Shown here: positions 1 to 7,686 of the stretch, piece by piece | Numbering within the stretch: position 1 is the stretch's first letter | How the letters are laid out: each line of letters opens with the position of its first letter | Assembly: GCF_004361885.1 (NCBI RefSeq) | Contig: NZ_SNWH01000006.1 | Location: 62,001 to 126,000 of the forward strand | Reading direction: 5' to 3' | Length of the DNA stretch: 64,000 nt | Source: Halomonas ventosae | GTDB taxonomy: Bacteria; Pseudomonadota; Gammaproteobacteria; Pseudomonadales; Halomonadaceae | Notes under the pieces: generated by a model | The model's database searches: none | Told to the model about the DNA's origin: nothing | Seen by the model: only the letters and a program-made list of their open reading frames with translations | Program-made: the position numbers and the translations under genes

Positions 1-29
1 AACAGGACGTTGATCACAAATTGACTCAT
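1..29 (-). CDS. Sodium:solute symporter large subunit (5' end only)
   Basis: Only the first nine codons (MSQFVINVL) lie in the window; the gene continues past the left edge. It starts just after the DUF4212 gene stops, with a GGGGAG Shine-Dalgarno formed by the last codons of that gene. A DUF4212 small subunit is normally followed by the large subunit of a VC_2705-type sodium/solute symporter. The assignment rests on this context because the visible peptide is too short to identify. Confidence 0.6.
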
Positions 30-35
30 GCCGAC

Positions 36-296
36 TTACTCCCCGAGGCCGAACTGTTTATCGAGTCGATTCATCTTCCAGGCATAGAAGAAGATCAACA
101 CTATGAAAGTCAGAATGGATCCCTGCTGGGCGAACCAGAACCCCAGGTCGGTGCCACCGACGGGGATGCCGGCGAGCAGGGGGCGAAACAGGATGGCGCA
201 TCCGTAGGACACCAGGGCCCAGACAATCAGGCACCCTGTAATCAGGCGCAAGTTTGCCTTCCAGTAAGCAGCGGCATTGGCTTTGTCGTCTGCCAT
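36..296 (-). CDS. DUF4212 small subunit of a sodium/solute symporter
   Basis: 86-residue membrane protein with two hydrophobic segments (about residues 17-37 and 50-70) and a charged C-terminus, matching the DUF4212 family that accompanies a VC_2705-type sodium/solute symporter in the inner membrane. Start chosen at the ATG giving MADDKANA, which has GGAGAG seven bases upstream; an in-frame GTG five codons earlier is less likely. The large-subunit gene follows directly. Divergent from the cNMP/CBS/DUF294 gene, an arrangement often seen in related bacteria. The substrate cannot be told from sequence; acetate or another organic acid is a guess from the usual neighbourhood. Confidence 0.85.
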   Translation of the reverse strand: MADDKANAAAYWKANLRLITGCLIVWALVSYGCAILFRPLLAGIPVGGTDLGFWFAQQGSILTFIVLIFFYAWKMNRLDKQFGLGE

Positions 297-311
297 AGTA
301 GAGCTCTCCAC

Positions 312-828
312 TTGTGAAGTTCAGGTTGGGAAGTTGCCCAGTGCGTTGCGGTGACTCAAGACGCGTCGTGTCGATGGAGCCAGCCTGGCCTGAGCGGTCT
401 TGATCAGCTTGTCATCAGGTTGCCCGCTTCTTGTCGAGATGCAATGTCGACGCGAGATTGTCCTGCATGGCTCGGGGGCAATAGTGGGCAGCAAACGCCT
501 AAAATGAATCCCATACTTTCGTATCATGAAAAGATACCGATGGAATGGATTTAAAAAAATATCATATATATCAATATCATGGATTTATTCTGCGCAAAAG
601 GTCGAGCGAGGGAGTCTGCGCGTATAGGACGATGGTATAGCCCAGAATTCCAGTGGGGGTTGACGTCAGCCAAGGGAGGTCTATGACGATGGTCTAACGC
701 TCTCAGGATGGGACGATTGTCTAGGTTATTTCCTCAAACCCGACTTTGCTATCTTGGGTGCTCGCAGGAATCGGGGCTCAACCCCGCCAGCGGTGCGGTC
801 GATGCCGCACGCAATAGAGGATGGTGCT
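312..828. promoter_or_regulatory. Divergent intergenic region with AT-rich TATCA cluster
   Basis: A 517-bp gap between the symporter pair and the cNMP/CBS/DUF294 gene; no convincing ORF. At 521-580 there is an AT-rich island, unlike the GC-rich surroundings, with four copies of TATCA (522, 560, 569, 575) and a GTATC/GATAC inverted pair (521-525 and 533-537). This looks like a promoter or operator region. I cannot name the regulator. Confidence 0.4.
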
Positions 829-2652
829 ATGGTCGACGTAGAACTCTCTCAGCCGCCTTTCAGCTTCCTCGACGAGGAGGGGCGGGATCGGGTGCGCAGC
901 GGTATCGACCTGGCCTATTTCGAGCGTGATCAGATCATCCTCGATGCCGGCCAGCCCGGGGAGTACGTCTTCCTGATCCACAAGGGGGAGGTCGCGGAAC
1001 TCGACCCGACCCTGCCCGGTGCCCAGTCACGCATTGGCCACTACACCGTCGGCGACCTCTTCGGTGCCATCAGCATCCTCAACGGCAAGAGTCGCTATCG
1101 CTTCCGGGCCGAGCAGGAGTGTCTGTGCTATCTGCTGCCCAAGGGACTGTTCAAGCAGCTCTGTGAGGCCTACCCGGCCTTTGCCGAGTTCTTCCGTCAG
1201 CGTCTGGCACACAAGACCCGACTGCTCACCGAGCGCCGCGCAGAGGGCGGGGTGGCGATGGCCGGCTTCATGCTCGCCAGGGTCGATCAATGCATGCGTG
1301 ACCCGATCCTTGTCGAGAGCACGACCAGCATCGCCGGCGCGGTGCATACCCTCAATGATAGCCATGCCGACAGCCTGCTGGTGCAGGGCGAGGAGGGGGC
1401 CGGCATGGTCACCAAGACCGACCTGCTCAATGCCCTGGTAGTGGAGGGGCTGCCCCAGCAGGAGCCGGTGCGGGAGATCGCTCACTTCGCTCTGATCACC
1501 GCCCGTCGCGACCAGTACCTGTTCGAGGTGCTGGTGCAGATGACCCGCTTCAAGGTGGAGCGAGTGGTCGTCATGGAGCAGGACGCTCCCGTTGGGGTCG
1601 TGGAACTCACCGACGTGCTCAGCTACTTCTCCAGCCGCAGCTACGTGGTCAGCCTGCAGGTGGAGCAGGCCAACAGCCTCGAGGCACTGGCCGGCGCCAG
1701 CCGCCGCACGCCGGAGCTGGTGCGTGCGCTGATGGCCCAGGGCGTCAAGCTGCGCTTCGCCATGGGACTGCTGGCCGCCATCAACGGGCGCATCATCAAC
1801 AAGGCTTGGGGCTTTGTGATCGACGAGTGCTACCACGCCGACAGCTGCCTGATGGTGATGGGCAGCGAGGGGCGCGGCGAGCAGATTCTCAAGACCGACC
1901 AGGACAATGGCTTGATCCTCGCCGATGACCTGGAATGGCCGGATTGCCATGAACAGATGCAGCGCTTCACCGAGACCTTGATCAAACTGGGCTACCCCTC
2001 CTGCCCGGGCAACATCATGGTCTCCAACCCGGAGTGGGTTGGCACCGAGACCGAGTGGCGCGGTCGCATCGCGCAATGGGCGGCGAGTCGCGACGGCGAG
2101 AGCCTGCTGCGGCTGGCCATCATGCTTGATTCCCATGCCGTGGCCGGCAAAACCACCCTTCTCGAGCGGCTGCGCGAGGAGCTCTTCGAGCGCTGCAGCC
2201 GCGATGAGATCCTGCTTTCCTACTTCGCGCGCACGGCGCTGCGCTTCTCCACGCCGCTGACGCTCTTCGGGTCGCTGAAGAAACCCCAGCACGGCATCGA
2301 TATCAAGAAGGGCGGCATCTTCCCCATCGTCCACGGCGTGCGCACCCTGGCGCTGGAGCGTCGCATCACCGCGACCTCCACCCTGGACCGCCTCGACGCG
2401 CTGGTGGCCGACGGTCGCCTGGAAGAGCGCTTCGCTGAGGACCTGGGGGAGGCCCTGTCGTTGTTCACCGAATTGCGTTTGCGTCAGCAGCTCGAACGCC
2501 TCGACAACCCGGACGGTCGGGACGAATCGCCCGACCGGGTGGTGGTTCAGGAGCTCTCGTCGCTGGAGCGGGACCTGCTGCGTGAGGCGCTGCATATCGT
2601 CAAGGACTTCAAGCAGCGGCTGTCTTACCGCTTCCACCTTGAGTACTCGTGA
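829..2652 (+). CDS. cNMP-binding / CBS / DUF294 nucleotidyltransferase-like signalling protein
   Basis: 607 residues. Domain order: a cyclic-nucleotide-binding beta-roll (about 10-130), a pair of CBS domains (about 150-275), a DUF294 nucleotidyltransferase-like domain with the GSEGRGE motif at 345-351 and the acidic pair D357/D359, and a DUF294 C-terminal helical domain to the end. This is the soluble, predicted signal-transduction protein usually found beside DUF4212 symporters; it may sense a nucleotide and modify a partner, but the target is unknown. ATG at 829 is preferred over upstream in-frame starts because AGAGG lies eight bases before it. An exonuclease-like gene follows 49 bases downstream, probably in the same operon. 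Confidence 0.85.
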   Translation: MVDVELSQPPFSFLDEEGRDRVRSGIDLAYFERDQIILDAGQPGEYVFLIHKGEVAELDPTLPGAQSRIGHYTVGDLFGAISILNGKSRYRFRAEQECLCYLLPKGLFKQLCEAYPAFAEFFRQRLAHKTRLLTERRAEGGVAMAGFMLARVDQCMRDPILVESTTSIAGAVHTLNDSHADSLLVQGEEGAGMVTKTDLLNALVVEGLPQQEPVREIAHFALITARRDQYLFEVLVQMTRFKVERVVVMEQDAPVGVVELTDVLSYFSSRSYVVSLQVEQANSLEALAGASRRTPELVRALMAQGVKLRFAMGLLAAINGRIINKAWGFVIDECYHADSCLMVMGSEGRGEQILKTDQDNGLILADDLEWPDCHEQMQRFTETLIKLGYPSCPGNIMVSNPEWVGTETEWRGRIAQWAASRDGESLLRLAIMLDSHAVAGKTTLLERLREELFERCSRDEILLSYFARTALRFSTPLTLFGSLKKPQHGIDIKKGGIFPIVHGVRTLALERRITATSTLDRLDALVADGRLEERFAEDLGEALSLFTELRLRQQLERLDNPDGRDESPDRVVVQELSSLERDLLREALHIVKDFKQRLSYRFHLEYS

Positions 2653-2701
2653 GTCATCGGGGCTGTTTCAGGGAACGATATTCACGACAGGAGGCTCTTC
2701 C

Positions 2702-3331
2702 ATGCTCAAGGCTCTGCGGCGTGCCGCCGACCGTCGACGACATGCCCATGGTGACTATGGCTGGCTCTTCACTCCCTACACGGGAAACGAGATGGTGGCC
2801 ATCGACTGCAAGACTACGGGGCCCGATGCCCGCCACGCCGAACTGGTGTCGCTGGCGGCGGTGCGTATCCGCGATGAGCGGGTTCTGACCAGCGATTCAC
2901 TGGACCTATGCCTGGCCCGGCCGGCAAGTCTTGCCGGCGACGCGATCGGTCTCCACGGCCTGCGGGGCATCGATCTAGCCGATGGGACGGAGATCGAGGA
3001 AGCTCTGGCGCGCTTTCTCGATTTCGTCGGCAATCGTCCGCTGGTCGGCTGGTGCCTGAAACTGGACTTGGCAGTGCTCAACCATTACCTGCGCCCCCTC
3101 TTCGGCTTCGACCTGCCCAATGCCGGTATCGACGTGGCACAGTGCTATCAGCGCCAGCTGCACCGCAACCACCCTGAGCGGGATGTGCGACTGTGCCTCG
3201 AGCAGGTAGCCGAGCTCCTAGAGATGCCGGTCATGAGGCGTTACAGCGCTCTGGGTGACGCCGTGACCACGGCGTTGATCCATCTGCGCCTGGCGCGAGG
3301 TGCCCTGTTGGCGGAACAGCGTTTCTGTTGA
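2702..3331 (+). CDS. DEDD exonuclease-like protein (DNA pol III epsilon type), catalytic residues altered
   Basis: 209 residues with an RNase T/epsilon-type exonuclease fold. Exo I is at 33-41 (AIDCKTTG), Exo II at 115-126 (VGW...LDLAVLN), Exo III at 181-187 (YSALGDA). Three acidic metal ligands remain (D35, D122, D186), but the Glu of the Exo I D-x-E motif is Lys37 and the His expected five residues before D186 is Tyr181. Activity is therefore doubtful. Start at 2702 has a perfect AGGAGG (2689-2694). The gene follows the DUF294 gene as in other genomes, where the pair is thought to act together; the function is unproven. It is not the replicative dnaQ. Confidence 0.8.
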   Translation: MLKALRRAADRRRHAHGDYGWLFTPYTGNEMVAIDCKTTGPDARHAELVSLAAVRIRDERVLTSDSLDLCLARPASLAGDAIGLHGLRGIDLADGTEIEEALARFLDFVGNRPLVGWCLKLDLAVLNHYLRPLFGFDLPNAGIDVAQCYQRQLHRNHPERDVRLCLEQVAELLEMPVMRRYSALGDAVTTALIHLRLARGALLAEQRFC

Positions 3332-3378
3332 ATGGGCATGGCCGCGGCATTTCGCCAGGCGAGCAGGAGGGTGGTAGG

Positions 3379-4341
3379 ATGTCGCCATTATTCCCAGCCG
3401 CCCAGTCAGCACCCGAAACCATGCAAGACGCCCTGATGTTCGATCCTCTTGATACCCCAGCACCCGATGGCCCGTCCGCCGATGTGCCGGCCTCGCCTCG
3501 CGAGAGGCTCGATGCCCGCGGCAGGCGCGAGTTCAACAAGCTGCACAAGCGCCTGCGTCGCCAGGTGGGTCACGCGATCATCGATTACGGGATGATCCAC
3601 GACGGCGATCGGGTGATGGTCTGTCTCTCCGGGGGCAAGGACAGCTACACATTGCTGGAGATCCTGCGCAACCTGCAGCGCAACGCCCCGGTGGCCTTCT
3701 CGCTGGTGGCGGTGAACCTTGACCAGAAGCAGCCCGGCTTTCCGAAGCAGGTATTGCCTGAGTATCTGGAGGGCCTGGGTGTCGAGTACCACATCCTTGA
3801 GCGCGATACCTATTCGGTCGTGAAGGAGAAGACCCCCGAGGGCAAGACCACCTGCGCGCTCTGCTCGCGGCTGCGGCGCGGCTCGCTCTACGGCTTCGCC
3901 GAAGAGATCGGTGCCACCAAGGTGGCGCTGGGCCACCACCGCGAGGACATCCTCGAGACGCTGTTCCTCAACATGTTCTTCGGTGGCAGCCTCAAGGCGA
4001 TGCCGCCCAAGCTGCTCTCAGATGATGGGCGCAACATCGTCATTCGCCCCCTGGCCTACTCCCGGGAGGCGGACATCGCCGAATTCGCCCGGCTGATGGA
4101 CTTCCCGATCATTCCCTGCAACCTGTGCGGCTCCCAGCCCAATCTGCAGCGTCAGGTGGTCAAGGAGATGCTCGCCGAGTGGGAGGCCCGGCAGCCGGGG
4201 CGTCTGGAGAGCCTGTTCAAGGCGGTGACCAATGTGGCACCTTCCCAGCTGGCTGACCGCGAGCTCTTCGACTTCGCCGGCCTCGAGGCGAAACAGGCGC
4301 AGAGGCAGGCCGACCGCATCGATATCCATCAGCAGCTGTAA
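3379..4341 (+). CDS. ttcA: tRNA 2-thiocytidine(32) synthetase TtcA
   Basis: 320 residues. TtcA uses ATP and a 4Fe-4S cluster to thiolate cytidine 32 in certain tRNAs. The PP-loop motif SGGKDS is at 84-89; cluster-binding cysteines are in CALC (C159, C162) and the C-terminal PCNLC (C247, C250). An N-terminal extension of about 45 residues before the conserved core is poorly conserved. Start chosen at 3379 with AGGAGG eight bases upstream; the in-frame ATG at 3328 has no such site. Its stop codon lies in the first heptamer array described separately. Confidence 0.95.
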   Translation: MSPLFPAAQSAPETMQDALMFDPLDTPAPDGPSADVPASPRERLDARGRREFNKLHKRLRRQVGHAIIDYGMIHDGDRVMVCLSGGKDSYTLLEILRNLQRNAPVAFSLVAVNLDQKQPGFPKQVLPEYLEGLGVEYHILERDTYSVVKEKTPEGKTTCALCSRLRRGSLYGFAEEIGATKVALGHHREDILETLFLNMFFGGSLKAMPPKLLSDDGRNIVIRPLAYSREADIAEFARLMDFPIIPCNLCGSQPNLQRQVVKEMLAEWEARQPGRLESLFKAVTNVAPSQLADRELFDFAGLEAKQAQRQADRIDIHQQL

Positions 4342-4443
4342 GCTTTACGCCGTAAGGGCCAGACAATCGAATCGCCCCCGTGACAAGGTCACGGGGGCGA
4401 TTCGATTCAGGCTGCCTTCGAGCTTCGAGCTTCGAGCTTCGAG
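4332..4443. repeat. AAGC-heptamer arrays flanking a 20-bp perfect hairpin
   Basis: Between the convergent ends of ttcA and the FNR-type gene. At 4332-4355 heptamers related to AAGCNNN run on the plus strand (CAGCTGT, AAGCTTT, ACGCCGT, AAG). At 4416-4443 four exact copies of CTTCGAG run, which read AAGCTCG on the minus strand. Between them lies a perfect 20-bp inverted repeat (4365-4384 and 4388-4407, loop AAG). The layout suggests a bidirectional terminator or an intergenic repeat element. Similar arrays occur at 28111-28188 and 59044-59098. Confidence 0.7.
4365..4407. terminator. Perfect 20-bp stem-loop between convergent genes
   Basis: The arms 4365-4384 and 4388-4407 are exact reverse complements around a three-base loop. 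There is no long T-run on either side, so it is not a textbook intrinsic terminator, but its place between the stops of ttcA and the FNR-type gene makes a bidirectional terminator the likeliest role. Confidence 0.65.
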
Positions 4444-4445
4444 AT

Positions 4446-5180
4446 TTAGTGCGCGCCCTCCTCCTCGGCCAGCTCGGTCAGCGCCTGCAAGTCGAGGATG
4501 TTGACCTCACGACCCGAGACGGCCACCAGTCCTTGTGACTGAAAACGGCCGAGGATACGGCTCACGGTCTCGACGGCCAGCCCCAGGTAGTTGCCGATGT
4601 CGGCCCGGGACATGGAGAGTCTAAAGCTGTAGGGAGAGTAACCGCGGCGGCGGAAGCGGTCGGAGAGTCCGGTGAAGAAAGTGGCTAGACGCTGGTCGGC
4701 GGTCTTGCGCGAGAGCAGCCTCATCATGCGGCGATCATCCCGCATCTCCTTGCTCATACTGCGGTAGAGTTGGCCCCGGAGCTCGGGCAGCGACTCGGAG
4801 AGGGCGTCGAGACGGTCGAAGGGGATCTCGCAGACCGTGGTGGTCTCCAGTGCCACGACCGTGCCGGGATAGCGCTCCTCGTCGATGCCGTCGAGTCCCA
4901 CCAGTTCGCTGGGCAGATAGAAATTGGTCAACTGGTCATCGCCGCTGCCCTCGGTGGTCACCTGCTTGAGACTACCGGAGCGTACCGCGAAGACGCTGGT
5001 GAATGGGCTACCCTGCCTGAACAGCGCCTCGCCCTTCTTGAGAGGCGCCCGACGCCGGATGATGGCGTCGAACTGCTCCATGTCCTGAACCTCTAGCGCC
5101 AGAGGCAGGCAGAGCGAGCTGAGACTGCACGTCTGGCAGCGGGTCTCGTTCAGCAAGCAACGGCGCGCGGTGACAGGCAT
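4446..5180 (-). CDS. anr: FNR/Anr-type oxygen-sensing transcription regulator
   Basis: 244 residues. N-terminal cysteines C15, C18 and C24 plus central C117 match the four ligands of the FNR 4Fe-4S cluster that is lost in oxygen. A cNMP-type beta-roll, a dimer helix (about 125-155) and a winged helix follow; the recognition helix has E204, S207 and R208 as in FNR, which predicts binding to TTGAT-N4-ATCAA. ATG at 5180 is preferred (GGAGA just upstream); an ATG at 5192 and a TTG at 5195 are alternatives. It precedes the hemN-like and cbb3 genes, its usual targets; anr is the pseudomonad name for such a gene. Confidence 0.93.
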   Translation of the reverse strand: MPVTARRCLLNETRCQTCSLSSLCLPLALEVQDMEQFDAIIRRRAPLKKGEALFRQGSPFTSVFAVRSGSLKQVTTEGSGDDQLTNFYLPSELVGLDGIDEERYPGTVVALETTTVCEIPFDRLDALSESLPELRGQLYRSMSKEMRDDRRMMRLLSRKTADQRLATFFTGLSDRFRRRGYSPYSFRLSMSRADIGNYLGLAVETVSRILGRFQSQGLVAVSGREVNILDLQALTELAEEEGAH

Positions 5181-5287
5181 GCTCTTCTCCATCAATGATG
5201 AGTGCCATCACAGTATGGAGGATAGTGGCCCACCGGCAAAGTATTCCTGATGAGGTAGGCGTATCTGCAGGCGCGGTGGCATTGTGC

Positions 5288-6676
5288 TCATCCGCCGGCT
5301 CGGGCATCGAAGGCCTCGGCCAGGTGGTGGACCAGCAGCCTGCCCACTGGAGTGACCTTGAGGTACTGATCACCTCGTCGGAGCAGGCCGTCCCGTTCGG
5401 CAGGCGCCAGCCGAGCCAGGGCGACGGCCAGATGTCGTCGGTCGGCGTCCCCGCCGAATTCCTCGTCGAGCAGCGACAGGTCAAGGGACATGTCGCACAT
5501 CAGGCGCTCGATGGCGTATGCGCGCAGATGATCGTCGTCGCTAAGTACAAGGCCTTGCGCTACCGGCAGGTGCCCGGCATCGAGGCGTGCTGCGTAGTCG
5601 CTCAGTGCCAGGGGGTTGCGGGCGGCGATACCGCCTATTCGACTCAGGGCGCCCACGCCCAGGCCCAACTGGTCACCGGACGGAAGGGCGCTGTAACCCG
5701 CCAGGCCGCGTGACAACTGGCCCTGAACCTGCGCCTTGGCCAGTGGGTCGTCGCCACGAGCGAAGAGCTCCATGCCGATATGCACGTAGCCGGCGTCGGC
5801 AAGCATAGCGAGGGCAGTGTCGAGGATCGCCAGCTGTTCGTCCGGTGAAGGCAGTTCCTCGGCGCGGATTCGGCGCTGTGGCGGGAAGTGCGCGGGGCGG
5901 TGGGAATAGGGGAGCAGCGACAGGCGGGCCGGAGCCATGGCGAGTACCTGTTCGAGTGTCTCGGCAAGGCTCTCGCGGGTCTGGCCCGGCAGGCCATGCA
6001 TCAGCTCCAGCCCCAGCGAGCGGAAGCCCAGGCGGTGAGCCTCGTCGATCAGCTGTTCGGTGAGCACCCGGGGTTGGTATCGGTTGATGGCATGCTGGAC
6101 CCGCACATCCAGGTCCAGTACTGAGAGGCTCAGCCGGTTGAAACCCAGCGCCTGGAGATGGCGCAGGGTGAAGACATCGGCATCGCGTGGATCCACCTTG
6201 ATGCTGTAGTCCCGGTGATGCGAGTTCGAGAGCCCGAAGCGTGCATCGATTCTGTCGACCAGGTCGCTCATCTGGTTAAGGGTCAGGAAGCTCGGGGTTC
6301 CGCCGCCCCAGTGCAGTCGCGAGACTTCCCGTGTGCTGTCCAGGTGGCGCGAGGTGAGGAGCATTTCCCGGTCGAGCCGCGAAAGGTACGATTCGCTTCG
6401 CCGGGTGTCCTGGGTGGTGAGCGAGGGGCGGGCACAGTGGTGGCAGCTGTGGCGACAGAAGGGCAGATGCACATAGATGGACAGCGCATGTTCGCTGGCG
6501 TTGCTGCGCGCCAGTGCTGCCGTGAGGTCGGCCTCGGAGAAGTCCGCCGTGAAGTGCTCACTGGTGGGATAGCCGGTGAAGCGTGGCCCACCGGCGCCCA
6601 GATGACGCAGCACGGCTTTATCGAGGGTCAGGGCGGTACCGCGGGAACGGTCGTCGACGACGGCTCTAGCGGTCAT
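5288..6676 (-). CDS. hemN: HemN-like radical SAM protein (coproporphyrinogen III dehydrogenase family)
   Basis: 462 residues, the length of true HemN (oxygen-independent coproporphyrinogen III oxidase, heme synthesis). The CxxxCxxC radical-SAM cluster motif (C74, C78, C81) and GGGTP (124-128) are present. However, the fourth conserved cysteine of the HemN CxxxCxxCxC motif is replaced (CARP), the EVDPR motif reads KVDPR (K160), and the C-terminal region near CMCFD is changed. It may therefore be a divergent HemN or a paralogue with another role. Start chosen at 6676, with GGAG eight bases upstream. An FNR-type box lies about 60 bases upstream, so induction at low oxygen is likely. Confidence 0.8.
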   Translation of the reverse strand: MTARAVVDDRSRGTALTLDKAVLRHLGAGGPRFTGYPTSEHFTADFSEADLTAALARSNASEHALSIYVHLPFCRHSCHHCARPSLTTQDTRRSESYLSRLDREMLLTSRHLDSTREVSRLHWGGGTPSFLTLNQMSDLVDRIDARFGLSNSHHRDYSIKVDPRDADVFTLRHLQALGFNRLSLSVLDLDVRVQHAINRYQPRVLTEQLIDEAHRLGFRSLGLELMHGLPGQTRESLAETLEQVLAMAPARLSLLPYSHRPAHFPPQRRIRAEELPSPDEQLAILDTALAMLADAGYVHIGMELFARGDDPLAKAQVQGQLSRGLAGYSALPSGDQLGLGVGALSRIGGIAARNPLALSDYAARLDAGHLPVAQGLVLSDDDHLRAYAIERLMCDMSLDLSLLDEEFGGDADRRHLAVALARLAPAERDGLLRRGDQYLKVTPVGRLLVHHLAEAFDARAGG

Positions 6677-6735
6677 GGTGGGCACTCCGACACGTTAATA
6701 TATCGGTATGTTAGTGTCCGGTGCCGTAAGCCGCG

Positions 6736-6749
6736 TTGAGCTGCGTCAA
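6736..6749 (-). promoter_or_regulatory. FNR/Anr box upstream of the hemN-like gene
   Basis: On the minus strand the sequence TTGAC-GCAG-CTCAA matches eight of the ten conserved bases of TTGAT-N4-ATCAA. A TAACAT -10 element at 6708-6713 puts the box near -41.5, the class II activator position. The regulator gene lies directly downstream of hemN. Confidence 0.65.
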
Positions 6750-6772
6750 AAGGGGCGAAAATCCCCTCGGAT

Positions 6773-7471
6773 TCAGTGCCCCGCCGAGGCGGGGAGCAGC
6801 GTCCGCAACTGCCAGAGGGCGAAGGCGATGATCGACAGCGCAGCCAGCGTGCGAGTGGCCGGATGGCGGATCAGCGCACCGAGCTGGCGGGCGGCGAGTC
6901 CAGTGGCCAGCAAGGCCGGTAGGGTGCCGAGGCCGAAGGCACCCATCAGGGCGGCGCCGTACCAGGGATCGGCGATGGCCAGGCTCCAGGCCAGCATGGA
7001 GTAGACCAGCCCACAGGGCAGCCAACCCCATACAGCGCCCAGGGCTACTGCCTGGGGGATCTTTACCACCGGTAGCAGACGTCGACCCAGTGGTTCGAGA
7101 TGCTTCCATAGCCGGCGCCCCAGCGCCTCGACCCGCAGCAGTCCCTTCCACCAGTCGGCGATGTAGAGGGCCATCAGGATCAGCATCACCGCGGCCAGGG
7201 CCTGGAGAACCAGGCGGGCCTGGGGGGTCAGGGCGATCAAGGTGCCGAGTCCCGCCACCCCGGCGCCGGCCACCATGTAACTGGTGATCCGCCCCAGGTT
7301 ATAGCCCAGTAGCAGGCCAGCGAGGCGTGCCGGGCTGCGCATGCTGGGCGGTACGGCGAAGGTTAGAGCACTCATGATACCGCCGCACATGCCGATGCAG
7401 TGGGCGCCACCGAGCAGGCCGAAGACGAAGGCGGCGGCCAGCGGGGGCAGGTCGAGGCCGGTGGGGTCCAT
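6773..7471 (-). CDS. TauE/SafE-like (DsbD_2/COG2836) membrane protein of the cco cluster
   Basis: 232 residues with about six membrane segments. The first carries GGAHCIGMCGG and the middle segment has WGWLPCGLVYS, the paired cysteine motifs of the COG2836 family related to DsbD and CcdA. Members sit at the end of ccoGHIS clusters and are thought to serve cbb3 oxidase maturation, perhaps copper or thiol handling; often annotated as sulfite exporter. The start overlaps the ccoS stop by one base (TGATG), so translation is probably coupled. Confidence 0.85.
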   Translation of the reverse strand: MDPTGLDLPPLAAAFVFGLLGGAHCIGMCGGIMSALTFAVPPSMRSPARLAGLLLGYNLGRITSYMVAGAGVAGLGTLIALTPQARLVLQALAAVMLILMALYIADWWKGLLRVEALGRRLWKHLEPLGRRLLPVVKIPQAVALGAVWGWLPCGLVYSMLAWSLAIADPWYGAALMGAFGLGTLPALLATGLAARQLGALIRHPATRTLAALSIIAFALWQLRTLLPASAGH

Positions 7472-7686
7472 CAGTCGCGGCGGACCTCGTCCTCGGCGGG
7501 CGTATTAGGCTCGCAGGGCCGCCGCTCCTCCTTGGGGCGGTCGTTCTCATCCTCGTCGAAGAGGATGCGGTAGGCGGGCCCTTCCAGGTCCTCGAACTGG
7601 TCGTGCTTGACGGCCCAGAAGAAAGCCCAGACGGCCAGCCCCAGCAGGGTCAGCGAGAGGGGAATTAGCAGGTAGAGGATGCTCAT
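7471..7686 (-). CDS. ccoS: cbb3 oxidase maturation protein CcoS
   Basis: 71 residues: one N-terminal membrane helix (about 3-25), the conserved W-A-x-x-x-x-Q-F-x-D-L-E-G-P region, then an acidic tail. CcoS is needed to insert heme and copper cofactors into cbb3 oxidase in the species tested. It overlaps the stop of ccoI by four bases (ATGA) and the next gene by one base, so the maturation genes form one operon. Confidence 0.95.
   Translation of the reverse strand: MSILYLLIPLSLTLLGLAVWAFFWAVKHDQFEDLEGPAYRILFDEDENDRPKEERRPCEPNTPAEDEVRRD

Noticed and set aside
1027-2637. Long minus-strand ORF (536 codons) opposite the cNMP/CBS/DUF294 gene
   Set aside because: It is a shadow frame of a GC-rich gene; composition is not protein-like and the plus frame has clear domains.
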